From Xylona heveae TC161 (lineage: Eukaryota; Ascomycota; Xylonomycetes; Xylonales; Xylonaceae), in the NCBI RefSeq assembly GCF_001619985.1, contig NW_017264202.1:496001-560000 (forward strand): a DNA stretch of 64,000 nucleotides, in the 5' to 3' direction. The first letter of the stretch is position 1, and each line of letters opens with the position of its first letter. Positions 33,187 through 45,192 of this stretch are shown one piece after another. The notes beneath the pieces are model-generated. The model searched no databases. It was not told the origin of the DNA and saw only the letters and a program-made list of their open reading frames with translations. The translations under genes were made by a program, and so were the position numbers.

Positions 33187-34909
33187 ATGGCATTCCCGCG
33201 GAACTCGATTCGGAATTTCCTGATTCATGCCAAGGCGGCGCTGAAGACGGCGATTGAGAAGAAGGATAAAGTTACGTTGGTGGTGGGGAATGAAAGTGCT
33301 GGTATGTTTTTATTTCTTCCTCCATTGAGATTAATGACTTCAATTTAAATGACTCTAAATTGAAACAATAAATATAACAAACCAATAACCACCAATTAAC
33401 AACCAAAATAAAACCAACGTAACAAACCAATGACTAACAACTACAATAATAACAGACCTCGACTCACTCACCGCCTCCCTTCTCTACGCCTACGTGCGCT
33501 CGACCTCCCCGCCCTCATCCGCATTCACTCCGCTGTACATCCCACTCACCAACCTCCCTGCCTCTTCTCTACGTCTGCGGCCCGAGTTCTCCGCGCTCCT
33601 TCCCCACGCCAACCTCACCCCCTCGCAGCTCATCACGCTCGACGACCTCCCGCCCTTATCCAAAATCTCCGAGGCTCTGCCGCCGGAAAACACACGCTGG
33701 ATTCTCGTCGACCACAACGCCCTCCAGGGCCAGCTGGGGGCTATCTATTCCCGCCAAGTCGCAGGGGTGATTGACCACCACGCCGAAGAAAACGCTGTTC
33801 CGCAGGAGACAGGGGGCGAGCCACGCATCGTGACAAAAGCAGGCAGCTGCACGAGTTTGGTCACAGAGTACTGCGCCGATGCATGGGAAAGTCTGGCGTC
33901 CCTTGCGCCTGACGCGCTTGTATCGTCGTCCTTGGGCGTGGCGGGCTCTGGGCCAGTGCCAGGTCCAGGCGCAGCAGGCGTAAATAGTACCGTCGCGCAG
34001 GGCGATACAGCGAGCATCCCTCCCGCAGAGGACGTGAGTCGGACGCGCATCTGGGACGCAGAGGTGGCGCGGCTCGCGCTCGCGGCGGTCTTGATCGATA
34101 CGTATAACCTCACCGACGAGTTCAAGGTCACGCAGCATGATACGGCGGCGGCGACGTATTTGGAGGCGAAGATTCAACTTGCGCCGTTGTTGCCTGTCTC
34201 TGCTGCGGCTATTTCTGCTGGTGCGTCTTCATTTATCGGTGAAAGTGCCGATGGAGCTGCAGCTGCAGCTGGTGGTGCTGTGTTTGACAGAACAGCCTTC
34301 TTCAACGAAATCAACACTGCAAAACAAAGCATCGACAGCTTGAGCCTCGCTGAGATTTTCGAAAAGGATTACAAGCAGTGGGCCGTTAAGTCCACCCACG
34401 AGACCACAGGCCAACAACAACGAGAAATAAGACTAGGCATAAGCTCCGTAGTCAAGCCTATTCCGTATCTCCTCGAAAAGGCACAGTCCGAGTCCAACCG
34501 TGAAACGGACGACAAGGCATCTCAGTCTGCAGGCGTGGAGCACTTTTTAGATTCCATTCGCGCATTCGCGTCCGATCCAGCGCGCAACTTGTCCGTATAT
34601 GCCATCATGACGGCCTATTCGTCCCCGACCACGGGCGAGTTTGAGCGAGAACTGTTCGTGTGGGCGCTCGACCCGCCTACTGTGCCCGCGGTGGAAAAGT
34701 TTGTGCACACTGCGTCTGGTCAGCTGAGGTTAGAGGACTGGAGGAATACTACCGAGACAGGAGGACAGGAGACAACGAGTTTGGAAGAGGTACCCTCGGA
34801 GGAATCAGAGGGTACGCAGAAGCAGACGTTGAGAAAGGTGTGGTTCCAGCGGGACTTGAGCAAGAGCCGGAAACAAGTTGCGCCGTTGTTGCGAGATGCG
34901 TTGGTTTGA
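33187..34909 (+). CDS. PPX1: Exopolyphosphatase (DHH/DHHA2 family)
   Basis: Releases terminal phosphate from inorganic polyphosphate. Exons 33187-33301 and 33456-34909 give 522 residues. Exon 1 ends TLVVGNESA and exon 2 opens with DLDSLTASLLYAY, so the metal-binding NESADLDS motif is split by the intron. The DHH motif is seen as GVIDHHAEENAVP, and the active-site region continues KAGSCTSLVTEYC. The DHHA2 half contains LAAVLIDTYNLTDEFKVTQHD and the motif KDYKQWAV. The protein is longer than yeast Ppx1 because of an Ala/Gly-rich insert (about residues 150-175). No targeting sequence is evident, so it is likely cytosolic. Convergent with COQ6, 284 bp apart. Confidence 0.94.
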
Positions 34910-35193
34910 AGCGTATCTTATTTGGTATTCGTCTTCATCTCTCACTATATATTTCATCTTTTATATTTCGTATTTCGTATTTAAATTCCATTTAGTTCTA
35001 TTTTATCCCTCTTCTTATGAGTATAATATATTTGATTACCCTAGCAGTTATATCTCATCTGAAATAAACGAAAAAAAGAAAAGGAACGCCAAGGTTGCTC
35101 TACTCTACAAGGTGCATACAGCAAGATTACTAATTACTACAAATGCGAGGATGTGCAAGTCAAAGATAACATATACAAATTAAAGATAACATA

Positions 35194-37202
35194 TCACAAT
35201 CTCTTGCCAGTCCCAGCAGCCTGCTCCATAAAAAACCGCTTGAGCGGACCCAACTGGTTGACCGCGCCGAGGCCGAGCGAGCGGAGCGCCACGACGGGCG
35301 CGAAGGACGTGGCGTACAGCTTGTGGATCTTGTCGACGACGCCGAGCATGAGGTTGTTCGCGGCGTAGCGCTCGGCGTTGTACGACTCGAGGGACAGCTG
35401 CGCGCCAATGTCCTGGCCGTGCTCGACGGCGTAGGTGATGGTGCGTGCGAGGGACTGGATGTCGAGTTGGCCCTGGTTGAGGCCCTGGCCGGCCAGAGGG
35501 TGGGTCGTGTGAGCTGCGTCTCTAGATTACGAAGGGACTTGGTTAGCTGGGGCTTGGATACGAGGGGGATGAAAGAGAAGAAAACAAAAAATATGGGTAC
35601 GGGAGAATGAAAAGGAGTAAAATAAAACAAAAGGTATGAGAGAATGAAAGAATTAAAAAAAATGTGGGTATGACAGAATGAAAAGAATAAAAAGAATTCA
35701 TCTAATACAAGAAAATGAATAGGAATAAAACAAATACTGAGACTCACCCCACCAAAGCAACTCTCTCCCCCGTATACGTATCCGCATTTCTCATCCTCAG
35801 CGGAAAACTCTGGACCGTGCCGTCCTGGACGCCCGTGGCGCGGGCAGGGATCTTGGCGACGTCAAACGCCGTATGTTTCTCGCGCCAGGAAACTTCCTCA
35901 AGCTGCCCGCTCGAGAGGGTATGCAGGTACGCCAGATCGACATGGGACAGACGGAACGCCGCATTGACCATGGCGACAAAATCAGTCGGGGACAGCGACT
36001 TGAGCAGCGCCGCGTGGGACGGGAGCGTCGACCACACCAGCGTCGCAAAGGGGCCGGGCATGGGCAACAGCGCGACGGGGCCCGTGGGGAGGAACCGCTG
36101 ATATGCTGTGCGCGTAGCTTTGCCTGCTCCTCCCGGGACGGTATTCGAAAAGTCAGAGAGGTCCAGCTCGAGTCCCTCCAACGAGATTGTCGCCACGACA
36201 CCGTGTCGTTCGTAGTCCCATCCTCTGCTCTCGATGCCCGCGAACGTTCGGACGGGACTATTCGCGCCGTCTGCGCCAACGAGGAGTCGCGCAGCGAGTT
36301 GTTTACCGCTGGATAGCTGAACAATAGGCCATCCGGTAAGATTCAGACTGTTGTCGGCGGAGGAGAAGCTGTATTCTTCGCCGGTTTCAATCTTCTCGAC
36401 GCGCGAGTTGTCCAAGAGCGTGAACCCGCCGAGTTCGTCGAGATGGGCGAGGAGACCCCGTGTCAGATTGAGGTTCTCGCACATGTAGGCAATGGTCTTG
36501 CTGGTCGAGCCCGTGGGCCAGTCGAAGGAGATGTTCGACCCCGTGATGCCGTCCCATACTTGCATCTCGTCGTACGCTTGCACGCGCGCGGTGTCGATGT
36601 GTTTCCATGCTCCGATGTCTTTGTAGTCTGTTAGCTTTATTTCGTCCTATGCCCGTGTTTCCCCTTTTCCCATCAAGGCCAACTATATTATCTTCTTTCT
36701 ACCAAGTCTAACTGGAATCCATATCGAACGAAGAGCTCAGAGAAGGATGAACCCACCCTTTAAGAATCCCACCGACGCAGGCGTCAACGAACTGACCCGA
36801 TTCGAAAACTGGTCCCGCGGAAGCTGCCACGTTCGCGTCCGACTCAGATCCTGGCCTTCGACCAGCGCGACTTTCAGACCTGATGTCACTTTGGAGGATC
36901 CTGTATCATTTGCATCCAATTAAATCAGCCCAGTGCTCCGAAGCAAAACGTCATATCCAATATAATGGTCGGAGGTGAAGGGCCGTACGGAGCGCAGAAA
37001 GTAAACTCAGTCCTGCCGGTCCACCGCCCACGCACACGACATCGTAGATTTCCGGGGCTTCAATTGCGCTGCCCGTTGGTGCTGACGTCGACGCATATCG
37101 TTTTCCTAGAGACCGAATGCACGCATGGCAGATGAAGGTTGTTCTGGGCCGGGGCCGAAGAGAGACTGATGCCAGACTCGAAGCTGGGCGTATCGTGCGC
37201 AT
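35194..37202 (-). CDS. COQ6: Ubiquinone biosynthesis monooxygenase COQ6
   Basis: Mitochondrial flavoprotein that hydroxylates C5 of the coenzyme Q ring. Exons 37202-36989, 36900-36757, 36618-35748 and 35521-35194 give 518 residues. The N-terminus is a presequence (MRTIRPASSLASVSLRPRPR). Then come the FAD-binding GGGPAG (YDVVCVGGGPAGLSLLSAL), the DQFSNRVSSLTPAS block, the second FAD motif LLVGADGANSPVR, and the GD motif ALVGDAAHTTHPLAGQGLN formed across the last intron. The C-terminus QLGPLKRFFMEQAAG is typical. All three FAD-fingerprint motifs are intact and phases match. Confidence 0.96.
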
Positions 37203-38490
37203 ATTCCCCAGTGCGAGAAGTATGAATGCGGATTTGTCTATGCTGTTGATATCAGTGCAGGTTGTCGTGGTCTGTAGGCGCAACAAATCGTCCAAGGGTC
37301 CGATGCGAGCTCCGAGAGGTCCGCACCGATGGGAGTCGAAGCTACGGGCAAGCGAAGGGACATGTGTGCGCAGCTGTCGAGCAGATATCATGTCATGGTC
37401 AGACAACCACCAGGTTCTTTTACTCGCGAGATACAGGGAGGAATTGTTACTTAGAAGACTGGCTCCAGATGAAAACATATAACTGATCGAGAACATACCA
37501 TGAAAATGAGATTTAAGGCCATAAGCATATTAATCTCAGAGATCTTCATTACTTGATATGCAGAACTGCTAAGGCGCCTTCGGGAATGATATTTTGCTCT
37601 GACCATATTTTCCTATTCAGCATGTCGTGTACAATCTGTCTATGAGTTGGTTTCAATTATAGGCAACACTGGCTGAATACATGCATTTCGATACCCAAGC
37701 CATTCATCAGATTCATCACAGATAGAAGCAAACATTTAACAGACAATGGAAATTTAGATAATGCCTTTTCAATTACATCTACCAAAACCTGATCTCTCTA
37801 ATGCTTATGCTGCAAATGCCGTGCCTCTCGTGAGTGCGGACATAAATTCAATCGGCCGTTCTTCGTCGTGCATTCATTTGGCAGAGTAAGATGCGGATGT
37901 TAAATATAGATAAAACATGTAAAAGGAAAGATGAGGCACAAATGCTTGAAAAGAACAAATCGAATCTTCGCATAAAAATGCTAGACAACGCATGCGAAAG
38001 CAGAGACAAATAGAATGAAATGAAATGCAGCTGAAGGAAATGGGCGATAAAAAATGCAAATGGGTATGTAAGCGCATGCACGCCGGTAAAGATACATCGT
38101 TATGTTACACTCTGCTTGGTAAGATGATAAATGTTGAATTGGGCCTCGGAGAAAGTGTCATATGACACCCTCTGTGGCTTTGTGCTAAAGGATAGCACTG
38201 TGTGACTCTGGTGACGCAGGTTGTTGGAATCTTCTGATAGTAGTCGCTGCGCTTTCTGCAAAGATAAATCCAGACTCCGGTAAAAATATGTTTTTCGTAG
38301 AGCAGGATAGAGAAAATAAGAGCCGAAAAGATAATGATATCATGGCCAAAGCAAGCCGTGATACTTCTGGAAATGCAAGTAGATTTTCTATGCTGTAAAA
38401 TGCCATTATAATTCAAGTCGAGAGTGGAGCTCTTCATCGGCGCGGCTGTTGTTCGAGGTGAAATTATGATTTTTTAAAGGCGCGAATGAA
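37203..38490. other. Intergenic, COQ6 promoter and CYK3 3' region
   Basis: About 1.3 kb, AT-rich. Frames up to 110 codons on the minus strand (38105-38437) are Leu/Ser-rich low-complexity translations. No gene supported. Confidence 0.5.
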
Positions 38491-41400
38491 TCAGATGCAG
38501 TTCCACTCGGCAAAGACGCACCATCTGGCGCTCCGGTCAGCAAGGACCAGTCCTCTCCAGACGCCCCGCTCGCCAATCTTGATAATGGTTTCCCACATGG
38601 TGCCATCGGCAGCGCTATTCATGGGGGTGGTTGAATGATCGCTCTTACGCATGAGGCGTAAGATCTTCCCGGAGGGCGCTTGAATGGCCAGCTTAGCAGC
38701 TTTGACGCCATTGATTACCGCTCCAGACGAAGTAGATGTGGACATAGCTGAGCTTGGACGGGCATCTTGTTGAGGAGTGGGCGAAGAAAGCCCAGGAAAA
38801 GACGAAGGGTGTTGCCGCACGCAAAAAACAAAAGTATTATTGACGGCCAGACGAGCGCATTGAGGCTGCATCACGTAAATGTCGTGACGTTGAGCGTGGG
38901 GGGTGGGATGGCGAGTAAAGAAGTCGTAGGGTGGATTCTCTCCCCTATGAACAATGGGAACAGCAAAAGCAAGTGCATGCGGGTTATCTTTGATGGAATG
39001 CTAGAATGATGGCTGAGTTAGTATCAAATCCCTTTCAAATTCGGCATCGAAAGCAGGTGGAGGAGTTCATACCATAAGGCCCCTTTTGCCGGCAAATACC
39101 TTTAGCACACCCTGTCTTTCGTCGCCTGGAAGCAGTCCCTTGATCGTGTACTGCTTCTGACCGGAATACCATTCGGCCTGTGCAAGGGCAGGTTTCTTTA
39201 TGACCTCGCCACTTTCAAACAAGTCACCATCCACATCTTGATTGAATGCTTGAGTTTCAACCTCGGCAACACATTCGATATCTGATGGAACGGTAATCTG
39301 GAGCTGCACCATCTCCAAGTCTGAAAGCTGGAGAAGACTGGTGTCAAAATCTTGTAACTGAAGCCCGTTCTTGAAATAGGGTGGGCAAGCACATGGTAGC
39401 GCAAGTAACACCTCAGGCGGCACAGGAGGGCAAATATGCTGATGCTCTGGCATGAGAGGTACATGGGTATAACAAATCTCCATCGGCCGCGCAAGAAAGT
39501 ACCAATTTTCGGCCGCCTGTGATCCTGCGCTTGAGAAAAGACCCCTGCGCGGATTTGTGGGATTTGCCAACGAACAGTCCATGATGCGCCATTCACCATC
39601 AGCTATGACAGCATTCCACCAATGATTTGGTTCAGCTACAGTATCTGGCTCATAAGCTTCACCAGGATGTTTGAGATGCCCTCTAACTACCTCAGCGTGG
39701 AGACCAACTGCGGCGCACATTTCAGTCACCAAAACGGCAATCTCCTCAGAGCATCCTCTCTTGGTCTGAACAACCCGCCTTGCATCAATCTCTCCTTCAA
39801 AGTCTTCTTCCCAGACAATTTTCTCGCTGACCCATGTGAAGATAGCACGTAGTCGCTGCACATCGCTCTTGTATGGTCGACAAATATACCCTTGTGCAAG
39901 ACTTATCGGGTTGGTCATCGGTGGAAGACTACTGACGAACCGGGCATTCCGGTCCACAAGTGACAGGTTCAGTTTGAGAAAGTTTGTCGGTTCTTCAATC
40001 GGTAGCCCATCGAGCCCTTCATCACCCTCAGCTGAGTCATATAACGCCCCGATCGGATCAATGACCGGGATGTCCAGCATTTGACACCTTTCGGCGCGCT
40101 CGTCCCGTTCGTTTCGGCTCAGCGTGTTGGATCGATTGACGTCTCTACGAACTTGCACCCAGTCAGCTCCTCCACCGATACCGGTTTCCTTGTTCGGTGA
40201 GGTTGACGGTGTCGGGCCTATGCCCGTCGAGCTCGTGTGCTTGTGAGGCGTAAGCGGACGTCCGACTTGGCTTGATGCAATACTGCTCCTAGCACTTGCG
40301 GCACCTGTCTTCGCCGACTCGATAATCTTCTTGAAAAATCCGCTCTTCTTGGCCTTGGGAGAAGTTAAGCCACCCAAGACCGCATTGGATTCGGAAACAC
40401 TTCCAGCCCAATCCGATTGAGAGAGGGGGGGAGATCGTTGGTCTGAATGATATGTAACGCCTCTCATGGGAGTTTGTGGTCTCGTCTCTGGGATAGCAAA
40501 CGGCTTCCCGGTGTTACCAATTCCAAGATGGCTCTTCGCACGGGAATGCAACACATTTGGTGGTTGCTCGTCGCCACGTCTCCGGGCTAAACTACCTGCA
40601 CTGGTCGCGCTGAACCCTCCAGCAGAAAACCCACTCATTGCGCTCTGGCTCGTCAACTGCGTACTGTTGCTGTCATTGGTTGTCGTACTCTGAACGCCGC
40701 TAGAGGAGTTTGTAGCGCTTGAGCGCATTGTAAAAGTACGCCCAAGCATTTCTTTCCCAATATCGTATGCTGATTTGCGACGTTTCAATCGTCGTCTAGA
40801 ATCCACGCTATCATGCCTGCTTTTCCCGAGAGAAGAATGCGACCTGTTTTCGTGGGTCGTTTGCTTAGGAGGAGGTGCTGGAGCGTAGTCGTCAGCAATA
40901 CTCGGTTGAGCATTCGTAAAGCCAGTTGGAAGAAACAGTTCATCTTGAGGACCCGAAGTTTGCTCCTGCATCTTTTCGAGATGGCTCTCCATGCGCGCCA
41001 CGTAATTGGAAACCTCGGGCGGTCCGCCATCATCTTCATACTCATATCGTGGCTGGATCCTACTCTGCGGCCTAGCAGGGCTTGGATAACCGATTTCATC
41101 AACATCCCCAAAGGCGCTCAGTGAGGTGCCCGGCCTCTGCTGTTGACTGAGACTTGGCCGAGCATAGAGTTGGTCAAACGCCTCGGGCGACCAAGGGTTT
41201 AGAGGAGACCTGGGTCGCTGTTGTAGGGGGCTCTCCTGAGAGATTCCCATGTCCTGCAGGGATGACATGACGTCTTCCATGGCGTTTCTAAGCGGAGACG
41301 GTGTATGGCCTGTAGCAGATGGGGTCGGAGACGGGCCCCGCGAAACACCTTGTCCGAGGTACTGCTGCCTTGTGAATGACGGCGCCGGGGAAGGCGTCCG

Positions 41401-42137
41401 TCGACCATCGTAAACCACCCTATGCGGCGGTGGAGCGGGTGGTGGCGGGGATGGTTCATAGCTTTGATACGGGTTCGGCGACGGCTGCCGCGGTTGCGGA
41501 CTGCGACTGATAGGTGGTGCCGGAGAGGATGCGCGAACTAAATAGGGTAGGTTTGCGGCTGAGGAAGTGGGACGCTGAAGTCGACTTGGCGCTCGACTTG
41601 TGGGAGGTGCTGGTGACGGTGCGCGAGACGGAATTGGGGAGGGTCCGCGGAGCTTTTCGTCAATCTCGCGCTGAGCAGCTGCAGGATTGGGTGATCCCGC
41701 AGCAGCGTATGCCTGGAAAGGTTTGCGAAATGTGCTTTTGGCCTTCTTCGGCGAAGGTGCTGCTCCGCGCATGCTTCCTCCGCCAGGCATTTGGCTCGAG
41801 GCTCTATTTACTGGCCGAAAGTCGTCGTCCAGGACTTTGACGAAGTTTGAGGGGAAGAGACCGACCATGCGCCGGTCTCGCCGCAGACGCCCTGTCCACC
41901 AAGAGCCATCTCCGGCGTTGAGACATTCAATCAGATCTCCCTCGATAAATCCCAGGTCTTGTTTCGTCTATGGTGATGTCAGTCATCAGAGTCACCCCGA
42001 TGACACGCGCGACAAGAGCCGCAGTGTGAAACACTCTGGTTTTAAAACAATGGCAGACTTACTTCTCCGCCCCACGAATAGATTGCTCTGCACCAACACG
42101 GAAAGCGGGTTGGTAAGGCAGGCGAGTTGGGCATCAT
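38491..42137 (-). CDS. CYK3: Cytokinesis protein Cyk3 (SH3 + transglutaminase-like)
   Basis: Septation protein that acts at the contractile ring with Hof1 and Inn1 homologues. Exons 42137-42063, 41967-39073 and 39000-38491 give 1159 residues. The N-terminal SH3 domain spans the first intron (CRAIYSWGGE/TKQDLGFIEGDLIE, DGSWWTGRL, MVGLFPSNFVKVL). A long disordered Pro/Ser-rich middle (SPAPPTSRAPS, PSPPPPAPPPH) follows. The transglutaminase-like domain shows a complete triad: C764 (KRGCSEEIA), H807 (EPNHWWNAV), D822 (EWRIMDCS). The C-terminal beta-rich segment begins HSIKDNPHALAFAVPIVHRG. Two ATGs stand in tandem at the start (42137 and 42134). Size and layout equal those of other filamentous Cyk3 proteins. 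Confidence 0.95.
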
Positions 42138-42775
42138 CTTCACGCGGTTTCTGTCGCAATGACTCCCCGTCAACCCCGTCAATGTTCGACGGCGACTCTC
42201 AAGAGCGATGAAGCAATGGGTGCAAGTATTCAATAAGGATCAAGAGTGCGAAAGTCGCAATCGCGCTGCACGGCTTGCGATGTTGAATGGCCTATCGAAT
42301 GGCGGGCTAGTGAGCAAAGTGGATTATGCAAGCAGGTTTCCGGTAGCGGGCGAATCGGGCGGGTGATTGACGATTGATCGGAGTCGAAGGCTGGGCGACG
42401 GGGTGGAAGGCGCGACTGGGGTAAGGTGGAGGTGATTGGAGGAGCGGCCCGTGTTTGTTTACCTCCTAAGCTGTCGATCCTTCCGTTTCAGGGTGTCGGC
42501 TGGGAGATTGAGATCTTATCGATAATCTCCTGACCGCCGTCACGTCAGCCCCCAACAGCCATGAATCGAACCTGCAGTAGTAATAACAAGGTGCGGCGAG
42601 ATCAAAAGCCCATAAACAAACTCAGAAGATGATAGACCAAAATAAATTAATTGAATCAAGCATCAATACCACAGAGTTTAGAATTCAACATATAATCAAC
42701 GTCAAAGCAGCGGAATTGATTCAATTGCAAACATGCAAAGCCACAAGAATACCCATAGCTAGATTTCAGCTTTGA
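42138..42775. other. Intergenic spacer, CYK3 promoter
   Basis: 638 bp between the CYK3 start and the stop of the Nudix fusion gene. GC-rich near CYK3. No gene seen. Confidence 0.5.
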
Positions 42776-44568
42776 CTATAACTTGGCGAAGATCTCGTCC
42801 TCCATTTCAGCCACTTTCTTAGATTGCGCACGAATATCGGCCGGGGCGAGCACCCCAGTCTCGCAAACATAGCTGGTCACGTACTTTGCTGGGACCCACT
42901 CAAAATAAATGTTTTTAATGGCCACATTTTGCTCCCTCAGAAAACCTGATTTAGCTTTCTCGTCCAATGGCCATGCTTCAGTGACTTCGGAAACATCATT
43001 GTTTTCCTCGCCGTGCTCATGAATCTCCCCAGGCCCTGCAATCTTCTCCACTTCGGAAAGGACAACAACCTCCACGTCGGGCCTCGCCTCTTTGGCGAGC
43101 AACGCTGCTGCGAGACTCCCAATTTTGTTGCTGACATCTCCATGCTGTGAGATGCGATCGGCTCCAATGAGAACAATGTCTGCGTCCTTTGCCATAAGAG
43201 CCGCACTGACATCAGTGCCAACCTCGACGTGCAGATTTTTAGTAAATTGTTCACCGCACTTTTGTAAATCCGATAGCAGCGATGATGCAAAAGATACTCC
43301 TTCGAAATTTGGTCTTGACTCCATAATCTTCAAGTCGATTTGTCGCGACGGCTTCTCCAGCAATGCAGCTTTAACGCAGTTCCGGATAGTTGACGAAGAC
43401 GAAACCGTAACAATGGTGACAGGTCTCTCGCCAAATTTATTGTCCAAATAATCCTTGAACGCCTTGACTATTTTGTCTGCACTCCGTTGTCGTTCTTCAA
43501 TGACATATTTGAGACTTTCGATGGCACGCGTTCGAAAGTCTGACACATTCAAAGTTTGGTTTGACACGTGCGTCTTCTTAACAGATGCCAAAGCAGCCAG
43601 CACCGCGTAGTTGATTGCAGCGCCCATACTGGGGCGGCCATTCTTGGCGATATGCCATCCTGCCAATCTAAGGCTCCGCCAAAGTGATTCAGCGGAGTCT
43701 GAGTGCGTAAAGTCATCACCTTGCAGAGCTTCGAGCAAAGTCTCAACACCTTTTGTCGCCAGCACTCTTGCACCATTTTCATGGTCTTCTTGAAGCGCTT
43801 GAAGCCCAGCAGCAATATTTTTCCCTACCAGCACTCTTGAGAGACTGGTTGGTAGATGCGGTACAGTATCGTAAGTCTTCACCTCCTCTGGAGGCACATA
43901 TCTTGAGTCCGTATGCTCCCAATCAATGACAACTGGCTTCGCGCCCTCTTTTAGGAGAAAGGAGAATGGGTGGATCGTCCATTGAGTATTAATACTCTCA
44001 TCTACTATTGTGAATGGTTTTCCCGTGCGCTGATATGAGAGCTCTTTCTCGGTGAGCCCAGTTTCTTCCTGAATCTCGCGCCAAGCAGCTGCGAGAGGGC
44101 TTGGATCAGTGGGATCAATTCCTCCTGAGCAAGCACCCCATTTGTTCCTTTGGCATGAAATGCTTCGTTAGTACAACGTGAAATTTATTTGTCATTGAAG
44201 TTATAAAAGGTTTTCAAGTAACATAAGTATTCATCAAAACCAATTGATGCAATAGCTATAGGAGGGGTAGCTTACTTATAGGTATGGACCTTGTCACTCC
44301 GCTTGAATATCAAGACGTTGAAACCATCGGGAGAATTTGCCGGCTGGCAGATGAAAGAAGAAACAACTTGTCTCTCTCGTCTCCCTGACGTCTTTTCGCG
44401 TTGTTTTCGATGCTCGGACATATTGTATTGCGATATGCTGATGTGTTTTCTTTGATAGATTCCGGCTAGCGGAGCTCGGAGGGGCGCCTTAATCGATAAA
44501 CAATGATGCAATAACCGTTTCGGGCGGATCAAAGGTTCCACGGCCGCGTATCGGTACCCAAACGACAT
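42776..44568 (-). CDS. Nudix hydrolase fused to eIF2B-alpha-like (R15P-isomerase-like) domain
   Basis: Exons 44568-44276 and 44147-42776 give 554 residues. The first 49 residues are basic and free of Asp (MSFGYRYAAVEPLIRPKRLL), like a mitochondrial presequence; an in-frame second Met at 44421 (MSEHRKQREKTSGRRERQ) would give a short form. Residues ~60-200 are a Nudix domain, with the box GGIDPTDPSPLAAAWREI followed by QEETGL: RExxEE is intact, but the first Glu of the consensus is absent. Residues ~235-554 are an eIF2B alpha/beta/delta-type Rossmann domain (LWRSLRLAGWHIAKNGRPSM, TIVTVSSSSTIRNC, DADIVLIGADRIS, NKIGSLAAALLAKE). This fold also occurs in methylthioribose-1-P and ribose-1,5-bisphosphate isomerases. 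The join is inside one exon, so it is a true fusion. The reaction is unknown. Confidence 0.88.
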
Positions 44569-44862
44569 ACCTAGGGAATACTCAACAAAGCAACATGAGG
44601 ATCACAATTTAACAATGGGGAATATCTTTGTGCAATTTTCAAAAGATCTTCCAAGTAATTGGTATATGTTCACTCGTGGAACTTCGCTATCTACTAAAAA
44701 ATCTCCGAAATCGGCTATCAACCAGGCTTCAAACCTGGGAGATGCAATTCCTGTGCTTAGAAGTGAAAGGAACGTGCCCACAAAAAGAAAAGGTTTTTGA
44801 CATGCAATTCGCGAAAAGCAATAGAATGGGAAAGTATAAATTAAGGCAAAAAAAAGATGAAG

Positions 44863-44874
44863 GGAAAAAAAAAA
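44863..44874 (-). terminator. RNA polymerase III terminator of the 5S gene
   Basis: Ten consecutive T residues on the transcribed strand directly after the helix I 3' strand. Confidence 0.85.
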
Positions 44875-44992
44875 CATGCAACAGCGGGGATTCGCTGGTC
44901 GTCACCGACCCAACTACTAGTCCGCCGATCTGAGGCTTATGTATGGCAGAGCGGACGGGATGCCCAGTTCTCCTCAGTCTATGGTCGCATGT
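44874..44992 (-). rRNA. 5S ribosomal RNA
   Basis: A 119-nt gene. The RNA starts ACATGCGACCATAG and ends CCGCTGTTGCATGT. Helix I pairs ACATGC (44992-44987) with GCATGT (44879-44874), and helix II pairs CTGAGG with CCTCAG. The conserved blocks CATCCCGTCCGCTC, TAGTAGTTGGGT, GGTGACGACCAGCGAAT and CCCCGCTG are all in place. A run of ten T on the RNA strand (44865-44874) gives the RNA polymerase III terminator. It is a dispersed single copy between protein genes, as in many filamentous ascomycetes. The helix II and loop bases differ from the Neurospora and Aspergillus sequences I remember, but with pairing kept. Confidence 0.95.
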
Positions 44993-45192
44993 ACTAGAAT
45001 TATCTATATCATGGTATATATGCTGTAATAATGTGATCCAGACCACCGTCGTAAACTCATTGCGCATTATGACGGCAATGTCATGCACGTGTGTGTAGCC
45101 CGATAGATATACCATGAATTCAAACGATGTGATCGGGTGTGGTTCGAATCGGATTACGAATAGACCACTATACCTAGGATGGGTCACTCCAA

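Noticed and set aside
35160-35747. 195-codon minus frame overlapping COQ6 exon 4
   Set aside because: An out-of-frame shadow of COQ6; the true frame carries the GDAAH motif.
37849-38437. Leu/Ser-rich minus frames of 67-110 codons
   Set aside because: Compositional artefacts of T-rich DNA in the COQ6/CYK3 spacer.
44700-44760. Hairpin CCAGG-CTTCAAA-CCTGG resembling a T-arm
   Set aside because: The loop register is off by one from TTCRANN, and no matching acceptor or D-arm exists on either strand.
45105-45165. tRNA-like T-loop GGTTCGAATC on the plus strand
   Set aside because: The flanking 5-bp stem does not pair and no acceptor or anticodon arm can be drawn.
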